From JBDRNO01 sp043811005 (GTDB taxonomy: Bacteria > Bacteroidota > Bacteroidia > NORP154), in assembly GCA_043811005.1 (NCBI GenBank), contig JBDRNO010000289.1:1-7885 (forward strand): a stretch of DNA of 7,885 nucleotides, written 5' to 3'. Below the pieces are notes generated by a model. It saw nothing but the letters and a program-made list of their open reading frames with translations. It did no database searches and was not told where the DNA came from. Of this stretch, positions 1 through 6,486 are shown one piece after another. The stretch's first letter is position 1, and each line of letters starts with the position of its first letter. Made by a program: the position numbers and the translations under genes.

Positions 1-123
1 ATAATAAAACAGAAAAACATAAATGTTAATCTATAAAAACACATCAAAACAGAATAACATAAAAATATTAAAACATAACAGGCAAACTATTAAACTATAT
101 TAAAACATAATAACATAATAACA
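1..123. repeat. A-rich direct repeats upstream of the mobilisation operon
   Basis: This AT-rich stretch contains related direct repeats. An 18-mer of the form aaaacagaAaaacataaa at 6-23 recurs at 46-63 with one mismatch, 40 bp apart. A 13-mer tattaaaacataa is perfect at 66-78 and 98-110. The heptamer aacataa appears five times (16-22, 56-62, 72-78, 104-110, 112-118). Such clusters can be iterons, protein-binding sites near an oriT, or simply low-complexity sequence. The base composition makes chance repetition fairly likely, and no replication gene is visible in the window. Confidence 0.45.
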
Positions 124-267
124 TTTTTACAACAACACACTTCCACACAAATGTTATTATAAAGAAAATGATCCAATCTTCACAGCTTTTTTCACTCAAA
201 ATTTGCATACTAACAACCCACACATTATCTTCGCCCCCACCTCGCAAATAAATAATAGCAAGAAGCA

Positions 268-305
268 ACTACACACGCAACCGTAAACGGCTGGACGTGA
301 GTAGT
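268..305. promoter_or_regulatory. imperfect inverted repeat with nested hairpin, candidate oriT
   Basis: The arms 268-277 (actacacacg) and 296-305 (cgtgagtagt) pair at 9 of 10 positions. The loop contains a smaller perfect stem, ccgt-aa-acgg, at 281-290. The segment is clearly richer in G+C than the flanking sequence. It lies about 90 bp upstream of the first gene of a relaxase operon, where mobilisation regions often carry oriT. That placement and the cruciform-like structure support an origin of transfer, but no known nic sequence was recognised. It could instead be an operator or the leader of the operon mRNA. Confidence 0.4.
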
Positions 306-310
306 TTATG

Positions 311-331
311 TTATAAAACAGAGTTTTATAA
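311..331. promoter_or_regulatory. 9-bp perfect hairpin upstream of the mobilisation operon
   Basis: The sequence ttataaaac-aga-gttttataa is a perfect 9-bp inverted repeat with a 3-nt loop, ending 66 nt before the first start codon. A short inverted repeat next to a structured GC-richer segment resembles a relaxase-binding arm of an oriT. It could equally be an operator for autoregulation by the ribbon-helix-helix-like first gene product. It lacks the GC stem and U-tract of a standard terminator. No convincing Bacteroidota promoter (TTG and TAnnTTTG boxes) was found between here and position 398. Confidence 0.4.
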
Positions 332-397
332 TAAGAAAATGTAAAAAAATGCTCTCAATGCATTAATATTACTGCAAACTATTGTAAAATATTAGCT

Positions 398-814
398 ATG
401 AAAAGAAAAATGATACCTATAGATGCAGATCTTCACGAAGAGTATAAAAAGTTGTGTAAGAGATGCAAGTTGTCTATTTCGCAAGCAACGGAAAAGATAA
501 TAAAAAACGTAGTATCAAAGCAAGTGGATCCTAATAACCTGGACTTTGAAATACAGAGATACCATAATTACACGGTTAGTTTTTTAAAAGAATTTGAGAA
601 AACTCAAACAGATCTGTTAAGCGGGATAGTATCTAAACTGGCTGATAATTATAATAAAAATTCACTAATTGAAACCTTTTTAATTGAGTTAATATTAAAT
701 TCGCAGGTTGTTGCAAGGTTACAGGATGAGGAAACAGGTAAGAAACTAATAGAAAGAAACAAAAAGAATATAGACCTGATGAGAAAGAAATTGATTAAAG
801 GTAAAAAGACATGA
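398..814 (+). CDS. BfmA/BtgA-like mobilisation accessory protein
   Basis: This 138-residue protein has the layout of the BfmA/BtgA family, DNA-binding accessory proteins that help the relaxase at oriT in Bacteroides mobilizable elements. An N-terminal segment (about 3-40) reads as a short strand and two helices, with IPIDADLHEEYKKL followed by LSISQATEKII, as in ribbon-helix-helix-like proteins. It is followed by the family pattern of an xDPxNL turn (43-48) and a helix with YTVSFLKEFEKTQTDLL (58-74). The C-terminus is Lys-rich and helical. The ATG at 398 has no clear Shine-Dalgarno sequence, as is usual in Bacteroidota. The stop overlaps the next start in an ATGA, which indicates translational coupling to the relaxase. 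Likely roles are relaxosome assembly and autoregulation. The family call rests on remembered sequence patterns, not a search. Confidence 0.75.
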   Translation: MKRKMIPIDADLHEEYKKLCKRCKLSISQATEKIIKNVVSKQVDPNNLDFEIQRYHNYTVSFLKEFEKTQTDLLSGIVSKLADNYNKNSLIETFLIELILNSQVVARLQDEETGKKLIERNKKNIDLMRKKLIKGKKT

Positions 815-1953
815 TAACAATAATAGACAAGCCCAGCCAAAAAGGTAATGTTGCCTATGATAATAAAGGGAAATCAGACCGGTTGGTAAATTATCTTTCT
901 TCTAAAAAACAAAAGATGTCATCAGACGATGAATATTTTAATGATCAGAAGAATAATTTATCCAAAGAAGAAGTAAAGGATATGATCAATAATAATGTTA
1001 AAGGTCTAAGAGCGGATGAAACGAAATTTATTAGTGTATCTATTAATCCATCTTATGACGAGCTTGAGCATATAAAGAATGATAAAGAGAAGATGAGAAA
1101 ATTTGTAAGGGAATGTATGGAAAATTATGCTAAAAATTTTTTAAAGAAAAGAGGGATTAAACCCAGGGATGTTGTTTGGGCCGGTTTGATGCATGAATAC
1201 AGGTTTTTTTCCGGACAGGATGAAAAATTAAGTAAACAGGTTAATAATTTGAAACAAAATGGCTTAAAAGTTAAGGATATTTCAAATGCTGTAAATTCCG
1301 GTAGAAAGAAAACCAAAATCAAGGAATCTGATATAAGGTTATTTTATAATATAGGTGAAGTAAAGCAGGGTGATATAAAACCAGGTAATAATATGCATGC
1401 TCATGTGATAATATCAAAAAGAAACAGGGATATGACTAAAACGCTTACGCCTCTTGTAAGCAAAATAAAGTTTAACATAATTAACTGGCAAGGCAATAAT
1501 GAAGAAACATTTGATCGTTTGTTCAAGTATTCACGGGATCAATCAAGCTACATAAAATATCTGGTAAAAAACATTGGTTATTTGTCTGAGAAAATATCTA
1601 AAATGGATGTTTACGATAATAAAGTTTTTAATAAAGAAAAAATATTAAATTTAGCGGAACAAAAGAACTGGGACGGCTCGATATTAATAAATTTAAGGTC
1701 ATTAAACTGGGAGTTGAGTAGGGGAGGGGTTGTTGATGATCCTATGAAGTACATAAAATTAGGCAGAAAAGAATATTTCGAGGAATTAAAACAGGATAAA
1801 GGTTATAAAAAAGGACAGGATCCGGCTTTATCAAAAATTACAAATGATCTTAAACATAAATTCTGGGAACCTGTACATGAAGATTATGATAATATTCACA
1901 CACTTTTTAGAAAAAGGAAAAGAAAGCATATATTAAAACAGAAAACGCAATAG
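811..1953 (+). CDS. DUF5712-like relaxase (mobilisation protein)
   Basis: This 380-residue protein matches the pattern of Bacteroidota relaxases annotated as DUF5712, which nick oriT and stay covalently bound to the transferred strand. Near the N-terminus are RLVNYL (24-29, with Tyr28 a candidate nucleophile) and FISVSINPSYDELEHI (about 73-88), followed by a helix with MENYAKNF. H128-E129 begins the catalytic part. H196 and H198 in MHAHVIISKRNRD form the His-x-His metal-binding pair of HUH enzymes, followed by a TLTPL turn. The 60-odd residues between H128 and H196 are Lys-rich. The C-terminal third is basic and helical and probably binds DNA or the coupling protein. The start ATG overlaps the upstream stop, with an aaagg Shine-Dalgarno-like sequence about 9 nt ahead. 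Family identity is likely; the tyrosine assignment is inferred. Confidence 0.8.
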   Translation: MITIIDKPSQKGNVAYDNKGKSDRLVNYLSSKKQKMSSDDEYFNDQKNNLSKEEVKDMINNNVKGLRADETKFISVSINPSYDELEHIKNDKEKMRKFVRECMENYAKNFLKKRGIKPRDVVWAGLMHEYRFFSGQDEKLSKQVNNLKQNGLKVKDISNAVNSGRKKTKIKESDIRLFYNIGEVKQGDIKPGNNMHAHVIISKRNRDMTKTLTPLVSKIKFNIINWQGNNEETFDRLFKYSRDQSSYIKYLVKNIGYLSEKISKMDVYDNKVFNKEKILNLAEQKNWDGSILINLRSLNWELSRGGVVDDPMKYIKLGRKEYFEELKQDKGYKKGQDPALSKITNDLKHKFWEPVHEDYDNIHTLFRKRKRKHILKQKTQ

Positions 1954-1954
1954 A

Positions 1955-3853
1955 ATGAGAAGAAGCGATCTATATGAAATTTTTTATGGTGTTATAGCCA
2001 TAGGCGGTCTTTTTGTTTTACTTGACTATTTCATTACCGCCCTGCAGCTTCAAAATTCATTTTTCACCAATCATAAATATATTTCATTTCTAAATAGTTT
2101 TCCCGGCAGGTACGGTATTATTATACGGTTGTTCTTTCTTTCTTCATTTTTTGTACTGATATGGTACACATATAAATTTAATGTTATTAAGAGAAAATTA
2201 TTTTATACAACCGAAGGAAAGGTATTGATTTCTGTCGTATCACTAATAATATTTATCGTTTATACTTTTATCAATATCTTACCCCAATTTTTATTACCTT
2301 ATTTATATCCTGTTGTTGTTGTATTAAGTATTATTTCAATGATACTTTTCAGTACCTCATTCTCTATGAAAGAACTAATAACTAACGATAAGTCTGATAT
2401 AAAAGCAGAGAAGAAAAGAAAAACATCTGATCTTGGTTTTAGCCTTCCTTCAGCAGACGGATATATTAATATACCTAATCCTTTTCGCGGAATTTTTGTT
2501 GTTGCAGGAGCCGGTTCAGGCAAGTCTGATTCTATTGCCATACCTATAATATACCAGGCGGTAAAGAATAGATATTCCGGGGTTTTATATGATTTTAAAT
2601 TCAATGATCCCAAAATAAATCTTACACGGGTGGCATATAGCGCTTTTTTGCATTACAACATAACTGATATAGATTTCAAAATAATAAATTTTACTGATTT
2701 TCAAAGATCATACCGCTGTAATCCGATACACCCGGATAATATACCCATGATTGCTTATGCAGATGAATATTCACAGGCAATATTTAATAATTTATTTCCA
2801 AGGGAAGGTTCAGGCGGGAAATTTTTTGATATGTCGGCTATTCAAGTTCTAAAAGCATCTATATGGTTTTTTAAAGAAGAATATCCCGAATATTGCACAC
2901 TTCCCCATGTAGTCAATATGATCCTGGAAGCATCAACAGAGGAATTGATTTCAATACTTGAAAGTAATGATGAAACAAGCGGTATGATCTCAGCTGCAAA
3001 AGTTGCAGCAGCATCAGGAGCCGGTGATCAGCTTGCCGGTGTCATCGGTCAGCTTAAAATGGTAATAGAAAAGATAAACACTAAAGAAATATGCTGGGTC
3101 CTGAACGGTAATGATGTTTCTCTGGACCTCAACAATAAAGATAAACCAACTTTTTTGTGCATCGGCAGCCATTCACAACTAAATTCATCACTAGGCCCTG
3201 TTATAGCTTTAATAACTACCGTATGTATGAAAATGATGAACATGGCCGATAAACACCACAGTGTGCTATTATTAGATGAATTCCCTACCCTTTATATTCC
3301 TAATATTGAAGAATATCCTAATACTGCCAGAAGCAATTACTGTTCTACTGTTCTTATGTGTCAGGATTTTGCTCAAATTGAAGACCGGTACGGCAGAATA
3401 AAACAAAAATCAATTATAGCCAGTCTTGCAAACCAGTTTTACGGTAATTGCAATAACCTTGAAACAACAGAATATATAAGCAAACTATTTGGGAAAATTG
3501 AACGGGTAATAGTTAACCGTAGTCAGAGTGCAAGCAGATCAACCATGAGTGATTCAGCTTCAAGAAGCGTTAACTATAATATTCAGGAAAAGGTTATTTT
3601 GAAACCTCAGGATGTTATGACTTTACTGGCTGGTCATTTTGTCGGGAAGGTTGTAGAGTCTGACATTACTTTTTTTAATACCCGGCTCAAAAGGCTACAA
3701 GATGAAATGAATAACTATCATATTGAGGATATTCCAACGTTTGCCAAAGGTTCAGATATCAATGAAAACTATAATATGATAAAAAAAGATGTCAGGGAAA
3801 TAATTGGTAAGCATTCCAATAAAAGCAAAATAAAAAGCTTTATAGAAAATTAG
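1955..3853 (+). CDS. mobC: MobC/TraG-type coupling protein (VirD4-like ATPase)
   Basis: This 632-residue inner-membrane ATPase is the type IV coupling protein that hands the relaxase-DNA complex to a secretion channel. The N-terminus has four predicted membrane segments (about 9-31, 53-73, 89-108, 112-136). The cytosolic ATPase follows with NPFRG, Walker A GAGSGKS (185-191), then YDFKFNDP, an RCNP motif, and Walker B SVLLLDE (436-442) followed by FPTLY. Further on are TARSN and a CQDFAQIEDRYG stretch typical of this family. The order of motifs and the length match MobC of CTnDOT-like Bacteroides elements. A Ser/Arg-rich stretch near 527-545 precedes the C-terminal FVGKV segment. The gene begins 1 nt after the relaxase stop. 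It looks intact, so the element should be transferable by a compatible pore. No pore genes are in the window. Confidence 0.88.
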   Translation: MRRSDLYEIFYGVIAIGGLFVLLDYFITALQLQNSFFTNHKYISFLNSFPGRYGIIIRLFFLSSFFVLIWYTYKFNVIKRKLFYTTEGKVLISVVSLIIFIVYTFINILPQFLLPYLYPVVVVLSIISMILFSTSFSMKELITNDKSDIKAEKKRKTSDLGFSLPSADGYINIPNPFRGIFVVAGAGSGKSDSIAIPIIYQAVKNRYSGVLYDFKFNDPKINLTRVAYSAFLHYNITDIDFKIINFTDFQRSYRCNPIHPDNIPMIAYADEYSQAIFNNLFPREGSGGKFFDMSAIQVLKASIWFFKEEYPEYCTLPHVVNMILEASTEELISILESNDETSGMISAAKVAAASGAGDQLAGVIGQLKMVIEKINTKEICWVLNGNDVSLDLNNKDKPTFLCIGSHSQLNSSLGPVIALITTVCMKMMNMADKHHSVLLLDEFPTLYIPNIEEYPNTARSNYCSTVLMCQDFAQIEDRYGRIKQKSIIASLANQFYGNCNNLETTEYISKLFGKIERVIVNRSQSASRSTMSDSASRSVNYNIQEKVILKPQDVMTLLAGHFVGKVVESDITFFNTRLKRLQDEMNNYHIEDIPTFAKGSDINENYNMIKKDVREIIGKHSNKSKIKSFIEN

Positions 3854-3857
3854 TTTA

Positions 3858-4643
3858 ATGGATAAGCCCCCTATAATAGGTAAAGTGTTCATAGGTGATG
3901 ATATAAATAAGTTCATTGGGCAAAAACTATTATTGAAATCCAGGGGTTATCCGGTAAACGAAACAGTTGATTTTGTTAAATCATATTATGATTCTGTAAA
4001 AAAAAATTTCGGTGGTAAGATCAGCGGCAATGCATTACTTGTTCCTGTTCCTTCCGGTTCGGGTGAAAACATTATACCAATTATATTCTCTAAGCTGTTA
4101 AAGAATGATTTTAAAGGTTTATCCATATTAAAAGCAGGGTTTTTTAAAAAGCTTCATTTTAGTGAAGCTAAGTTCATGACAGAAATGTCAAAACGGCTTA
4201 ATGATCCGATAAGATATGAAATAACAAATCCCGCTCTATTAAAAGAAGCGGTAAAGGGTAAAGATATTTATATAGTAGATGATATTATGGCTACCGGTGA
4301 AAGCTCTATAAGATTGAAAAAAACTTTAAACAGCGCCGGTATTAAGGTTAACGGTTTTATTAACTTTATATCGGTAACAAAAAGATATGCTGAAATAAAA
4401 GACATGAAGCGTTTTTATAATAAGATCACAGGTTATATACCTGGTATTAATTCCAATCAATTTAAAAAAGATATTTACACATTTTTTAATGATTACACAA
4501 ATCAAAAATTAAACAGGGTTGAAAGAAGGATCAACAACCAGGATTCTGCCCAAAAAGCCCTGTCATTAATAACTGAAGGTGCAAAAATTGAAAGGTCATT
4601 AACTTTAAAATTAACCAAAGGTTTGAAAATATGCAACAACTAA
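3858..4643 (+). CDS. ComF-like phosphoribosyltransferase-domain protein
   Basis: This 261-residue protein contains a type I phosphoribosyltransferase fold. The PRPP-binding loop is IYIVDDIMATGESS (137-150), with the two acidic residues D141-D142 and the T-G turn. Earlier, LLVPVPSGSGEN (60-71) resembles the strand-loop that begins the fold, and a HFSEAKFMTEMSKRLND segment occupies the place of the ComF arm. The order most resembles ComF-type proteins, but the N-terminal zinc finger of ComF is absent. The C-terminal 80 residues are basic and helical and were not recognised. It starts 4 nt after the coupling-protein stop, so it is cotranscribed with the mobilisation genes. The substrate is unknown. 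A role linked to single-stranded DNA handling, as suggested for ComF in uptake, is only a guess. It could also be a nucleotide-salvage or regulatory PRPP-binding protein. Confidence 0.75.
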   Translation: MDKPPIIGKVFIGDDINKFIGQKLLLKSRGYPVNETVDFVKSYYDSVKKNFGGKISGNALLVPVPSGSGENIIPIIFSKLLKNDFKGLSILKAGFFKKLHFSEAKFMTEMSKRLNDPIRYEITNPALLKEAVKGKDIYIVDDIMATGESSIRLKKTLNSAGIKVNGFINFISVTKRYAEIKDMKRFYNKITGYIPGINSNQFKKDIYTFFNDYTNQKLNRVERRINNQDSAQKALSLITEGAKIERSLTLKLTKGLKICNN

Positions 4644-4834
4644 GCTCATATACTAAAGAAGAAATTATTGTATTTAATAAGGTCCAAACCATCCTGGAAA
4701 AATACAATACAGCCCTTGCCAAAGGTAAGGATCCTGAATTGCCGGATTTAACACCCGAAATAGTTGGTGAAAACAGCCTTTACAGGGAATTGCTTATACA
4801 AAAAAAAGTAGATGATTATGAAGCGCAGATTTAA
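4631..4834 (+). CDS. small unknown acidic protein in the mobilisation operon
   Basis: This 67-residue protein was not recognised. It starts inside the end of the phosphoribosyltransferase gene (13-nt overlap) and ends inside the likely original start of the envelope gene (17-nt overlap from 4818). It is therefore tightly coupled on both sides, which supports it being real. An aaagg element lies about 9 nt before its ATG. The sequence begins with a helix (EEIIVFNKVQTILEKYNTAL), has a Pro-rich acidic centre (ELPDLTPEIVGE) and ends with a second helix, with no signal peptide, membrane segment or cysteine. Such a soluble two-helix protein could be an adaptor or antitoxin-sized partner, but nothing in the sequence proves this. 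Confidence 0.6.
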   Translation: MQQLSSYTKEEIIVFNKVQTILEKYNTALAKGKDPELPDLTPEIVGENSLYRELLIQKKVDDYEAQI

Positions 4835-4905
4835 AAAATATACACTACAGCTTATATCTTTCTTTAATTGGAATTATTATAATTTCCAATATACTGATCA
4901 GTAAA
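4818..4905 (+). other. signal-peptide coding segment split by a one-base frameshift
   Basis: The reading frame of the envelope gene is open back to a stop at 4819-4821, and just above 4906 it encodes LIGIIIISNILISKLVFGQ, a clear hydrophobic export core with a cleavage-like end. It has no ATG there. An ATG at 4818 in the neighbouring frame encodes MKRRFKKY, a typical basic n-region, but that frame stops at 4902-4904. Removing one A from the A6 run at 4833-4838 joins the two into a standard signal peptide of about 30 residues and gives a 483-residue protein. This could be a sequencing error, a real inactivating mutation, or slippage-controlled expression. Confidence 0.7.
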
Positions 4906-6270
4906 TTGGTTTTTGGTCAACCAGATTCATTAGATGCAGTAAATTCAAATAATAAATGCTTTAATAAATTTAATATTGGCTTTGGCACGGGTTTTCTTAT
5001 GCTTTACAGTGATATTCCTGCTTCAAGTCAGTTTAATTCAAAAATTATTAACCCGGGGCTTAATTTTTGCCTGGGCAACCGTATTAATGATCTTTTTTCC
5101 GTTTCTCTTAATGCTCTTACAGGAAATATTTATGAATTTGAAAGACCCTCCGGTCCTGGTATAAATTTTTATACCTCAGTACATCTTTTTGACCTCAGGG
5201 GAATATTTCACTTTGATAATGATATAATCCTAAAAAAGAACTTTCCTTTTAGTCCTTATATTTCTGCCGGTGCCGGTTTTTTGAAGTTTGATCCCAGGGG
5301 TAATCTAAAAGATAAAAACGGTGATCAATACTACTATTGGGATGACAGCAGCATAAGAAATGAAGAAGAAACCGGCAGTAATTTGCATGCCGGTATTATC
5401 ACCCGGGATTATGATTATGAAACCACGCTGGAATACTCTTTTGACGACTCTGTCAAATACAAACGTTCCTCTTATTACATTCCTCTTAGTGCCGGAATAA
5501 CCATGCATGTAACAAACCGTATTGATGCTTCCGTTTCATTAACTTATGTTCTTACCGGGACTGATTTTTTAGACAATCTTAAAAAGGGCAGTAATAATGA
5601 CAAATTTTTATTTCCCGGCATCTCCATTCACTACAAACTATTCAAAGAAGAAGAAAAAGCTATTTTACCTGGCAGTGATAAATTTGGTGTTAATTATACT
5701 GATCTATACAGTGATGTAAATTTCAAAATGTTAGATCAGAGTGATTATGATGGTGACGGGATAATAGATATCATTGATAAATGTCCTCAAACACCTGAAG
5801 GATTAAAGGTGTACAAAAACGGCTGTCCGTTGGATGATGACAGTGACGGAATACCAAACTACAGGGATCAGGAACCAAACACTCCTAAAGGAGTAAATGT
5901 AAACACAGAGGGTAAACAAACAATAGACTCAATTATCTTTTTTGAATACTTGGTTTACATTGATTCTTTAGATGAATTTCTAAGGGAAACGTACAAAAAA
6001 CAACGCAACGTAACTGTTGAGCTTTACAACTCAAAAAAGATTTATAAAATTCAGCTTCTGTCATACAAATACGATGAAACACCCGATCCGGTATTATTAA
6101 ACAAAATAAGGGGCTTAAAAGAGGCACAATATGAATTTATGGAGGACGGAAAATATTACTATACTGCAGGTGCATTTGAAACCAGGTCGGAAGCCAATAC
6201 TAAAAGAAAGGAATTAATTAAGTCAGGTTTTAAAAATGCTATACTTGTTAAGTGGATACCAATTAAATAA
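4906..6270 (+). CDS. outer-membrane barrel / TSP3 / SPOR envelope protein
   Basis: From a nominal TTG this frame encodes 454 residues. The true start is probably ATG 4818 across a frameshift, which adds a signal peptide. Residues about 20-250 alternate short amphipathic strands and turns (for example SPYISAGAGFLKF and YYIPLSAGITMHV), as in OmpA-like outer-membrane barrels. Two type-3 thrombospondin calcium-binding repeats follow: DQSDYDGDG (277-285) through DKCPQTPEGLKVYKNGCP (291-308), then DDDSDGIPNYRDQEPNTPKG (310-329). The C-terminus (about 379-454) has a SPOR-like layout, YKIQLLSY to YYYTAGAFETRSEA and AILVKW, a domain that binds denuded peptidoglycan glycan strands. The usual OmpA C-terminal domain is missing, so SPOR may replace it as the wall anchor. 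It lies last in the mobilisation operon, which suggests a role at the cell surface during transfer, but a passenger function is possible. Confidence 0.78.
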   Translation: MVFGQPDSLDAVNSNNKCFNKFNIGFGTGFLMLYSDIPASSQFNSKIINPGLNFCLGNRINDLFSVSLNALTGNIYEFERPSGPGINFYTSVHLFDLRGIFHFDNDIILKKNFPFSPYISAGAGFLKFDPRGNLKDKNGDQYYYWDDSSIRNEEETGSNLHAGIITRDYDYETTLEYSFDDSVKYKRSSYYIPLSAGITMHVTNRIDASVSLTYVLTGTDFLDNLKKGSNNDKFLFPGISIHYKLFKEEEKAILPGSDKFGVNYTDLYSDVNFKMLDQSDYDGDGIIDIIDKCPQTPEGLKVYKNGCPLDDDSDGIPNYRDQEPNTPKGVNVNTEGKQTIDSIIFFEYLVYIDSLDEFLRETYKKQRNVTVELYNSKKIYKIQLLSYKYDETPDPVLLNKIRGLKEAQYEFMEDGKYYYTAGAFETRSEANTKRKELIKSGFKNAILVKWIPIK

Positions 6271-6296
6271 TGCTATTCATTACCTCTTATTTTAAC

Positions 6297-6316
6297 GTAT
6301 CGGAATTTCAATGTTT
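6297..6316. repeat. direct repeat A, left copy
   Basis: The 20-mer gtatcggaatttcaatgttt occurs here and, in identical form and orientation, at 7192-7211, 895 bp away. The match stops sharply at both ends. A perfect 20-bp repeat is not expected by chance in a window of this size. It begins 27 nt after the operon's last stop codon. With the second copy it brackets the minus-strand gene. Confidence 0.9.
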
Positions 6317-6373
6317 ATGGCTTGATAATTATTAATTTTATTATACTCCACCTATTTTTCGAGTCAACAGCCC

Positions 6374-6430
6374 ACAGTCAGCAGTCCGCAATTTTCTTTT
6401 TTGCCGACTGAGGATTGCCGACTGCCGACT
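6374..6430. repeat. quasi-palindromic GAC/GTC island (H1), possible terminator
   Basis: The arm agtcagcagtccgcaa (6376-6391) pairs with ttgccgactgccgact (6415-6430) at 14 of 16 positions. A partial copy of the right arm, ttgccgactg at 6401-6410, allows an alternative shorter hairpin. The right side consists of near-tandem units of the type tgccgac. The island is distinctly GC-richer than its surroundings and sits between converging genes, so bidirectional termination is plausible. It is also the central part of the A-hairpin-B module. Confidence 0.7.
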
Positions 6431-6462
6431 ATTATTAATAATACACAAATATTAGATTAAAA

Positions 6463-6486
6463 TTTTTCAATCAATTTACGAAGTTA
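6463..6486. repeat. repeat B, left copy, overlapping the minus-strand stop codon
   Basis: This 24-bp segment (core tttttcaatcaa, then ttac and gtta) matches 7384-7407 at 21 of 24 positions in the same orientation. Read on the minus strand it begins with the TAA stop of the bracketed gene at 6484-6486. It lies on the far side of the H1 island from repeat A, as the right-hand copy does relative to H2. Confidence 0.75.

Larger units (their letters stand above)
6271..6483. other. intergenic region between convergent genes
   Basis: This stretch separates the end of the plus-strand operon from the stop of the minus-strand gene. It contains repeat A (6297-6316), a quasi-palindromic GAC/GTC-rich island (6374-6430) and most of repeat B (6463-6486). 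I see no further coding sequence in it. The island is the only GC-rich structured element here, so it may also act as a two-way terminator for the converging transcripts. Confidence 0.7.

Noticed and set aside
2299..2613. 104-residue open frame antisense to the coupling-protein gene
   Set aside because: It lies wholly inside a well-supported coding sequence, opposite the Walker A region. It looks like a chance open frame.
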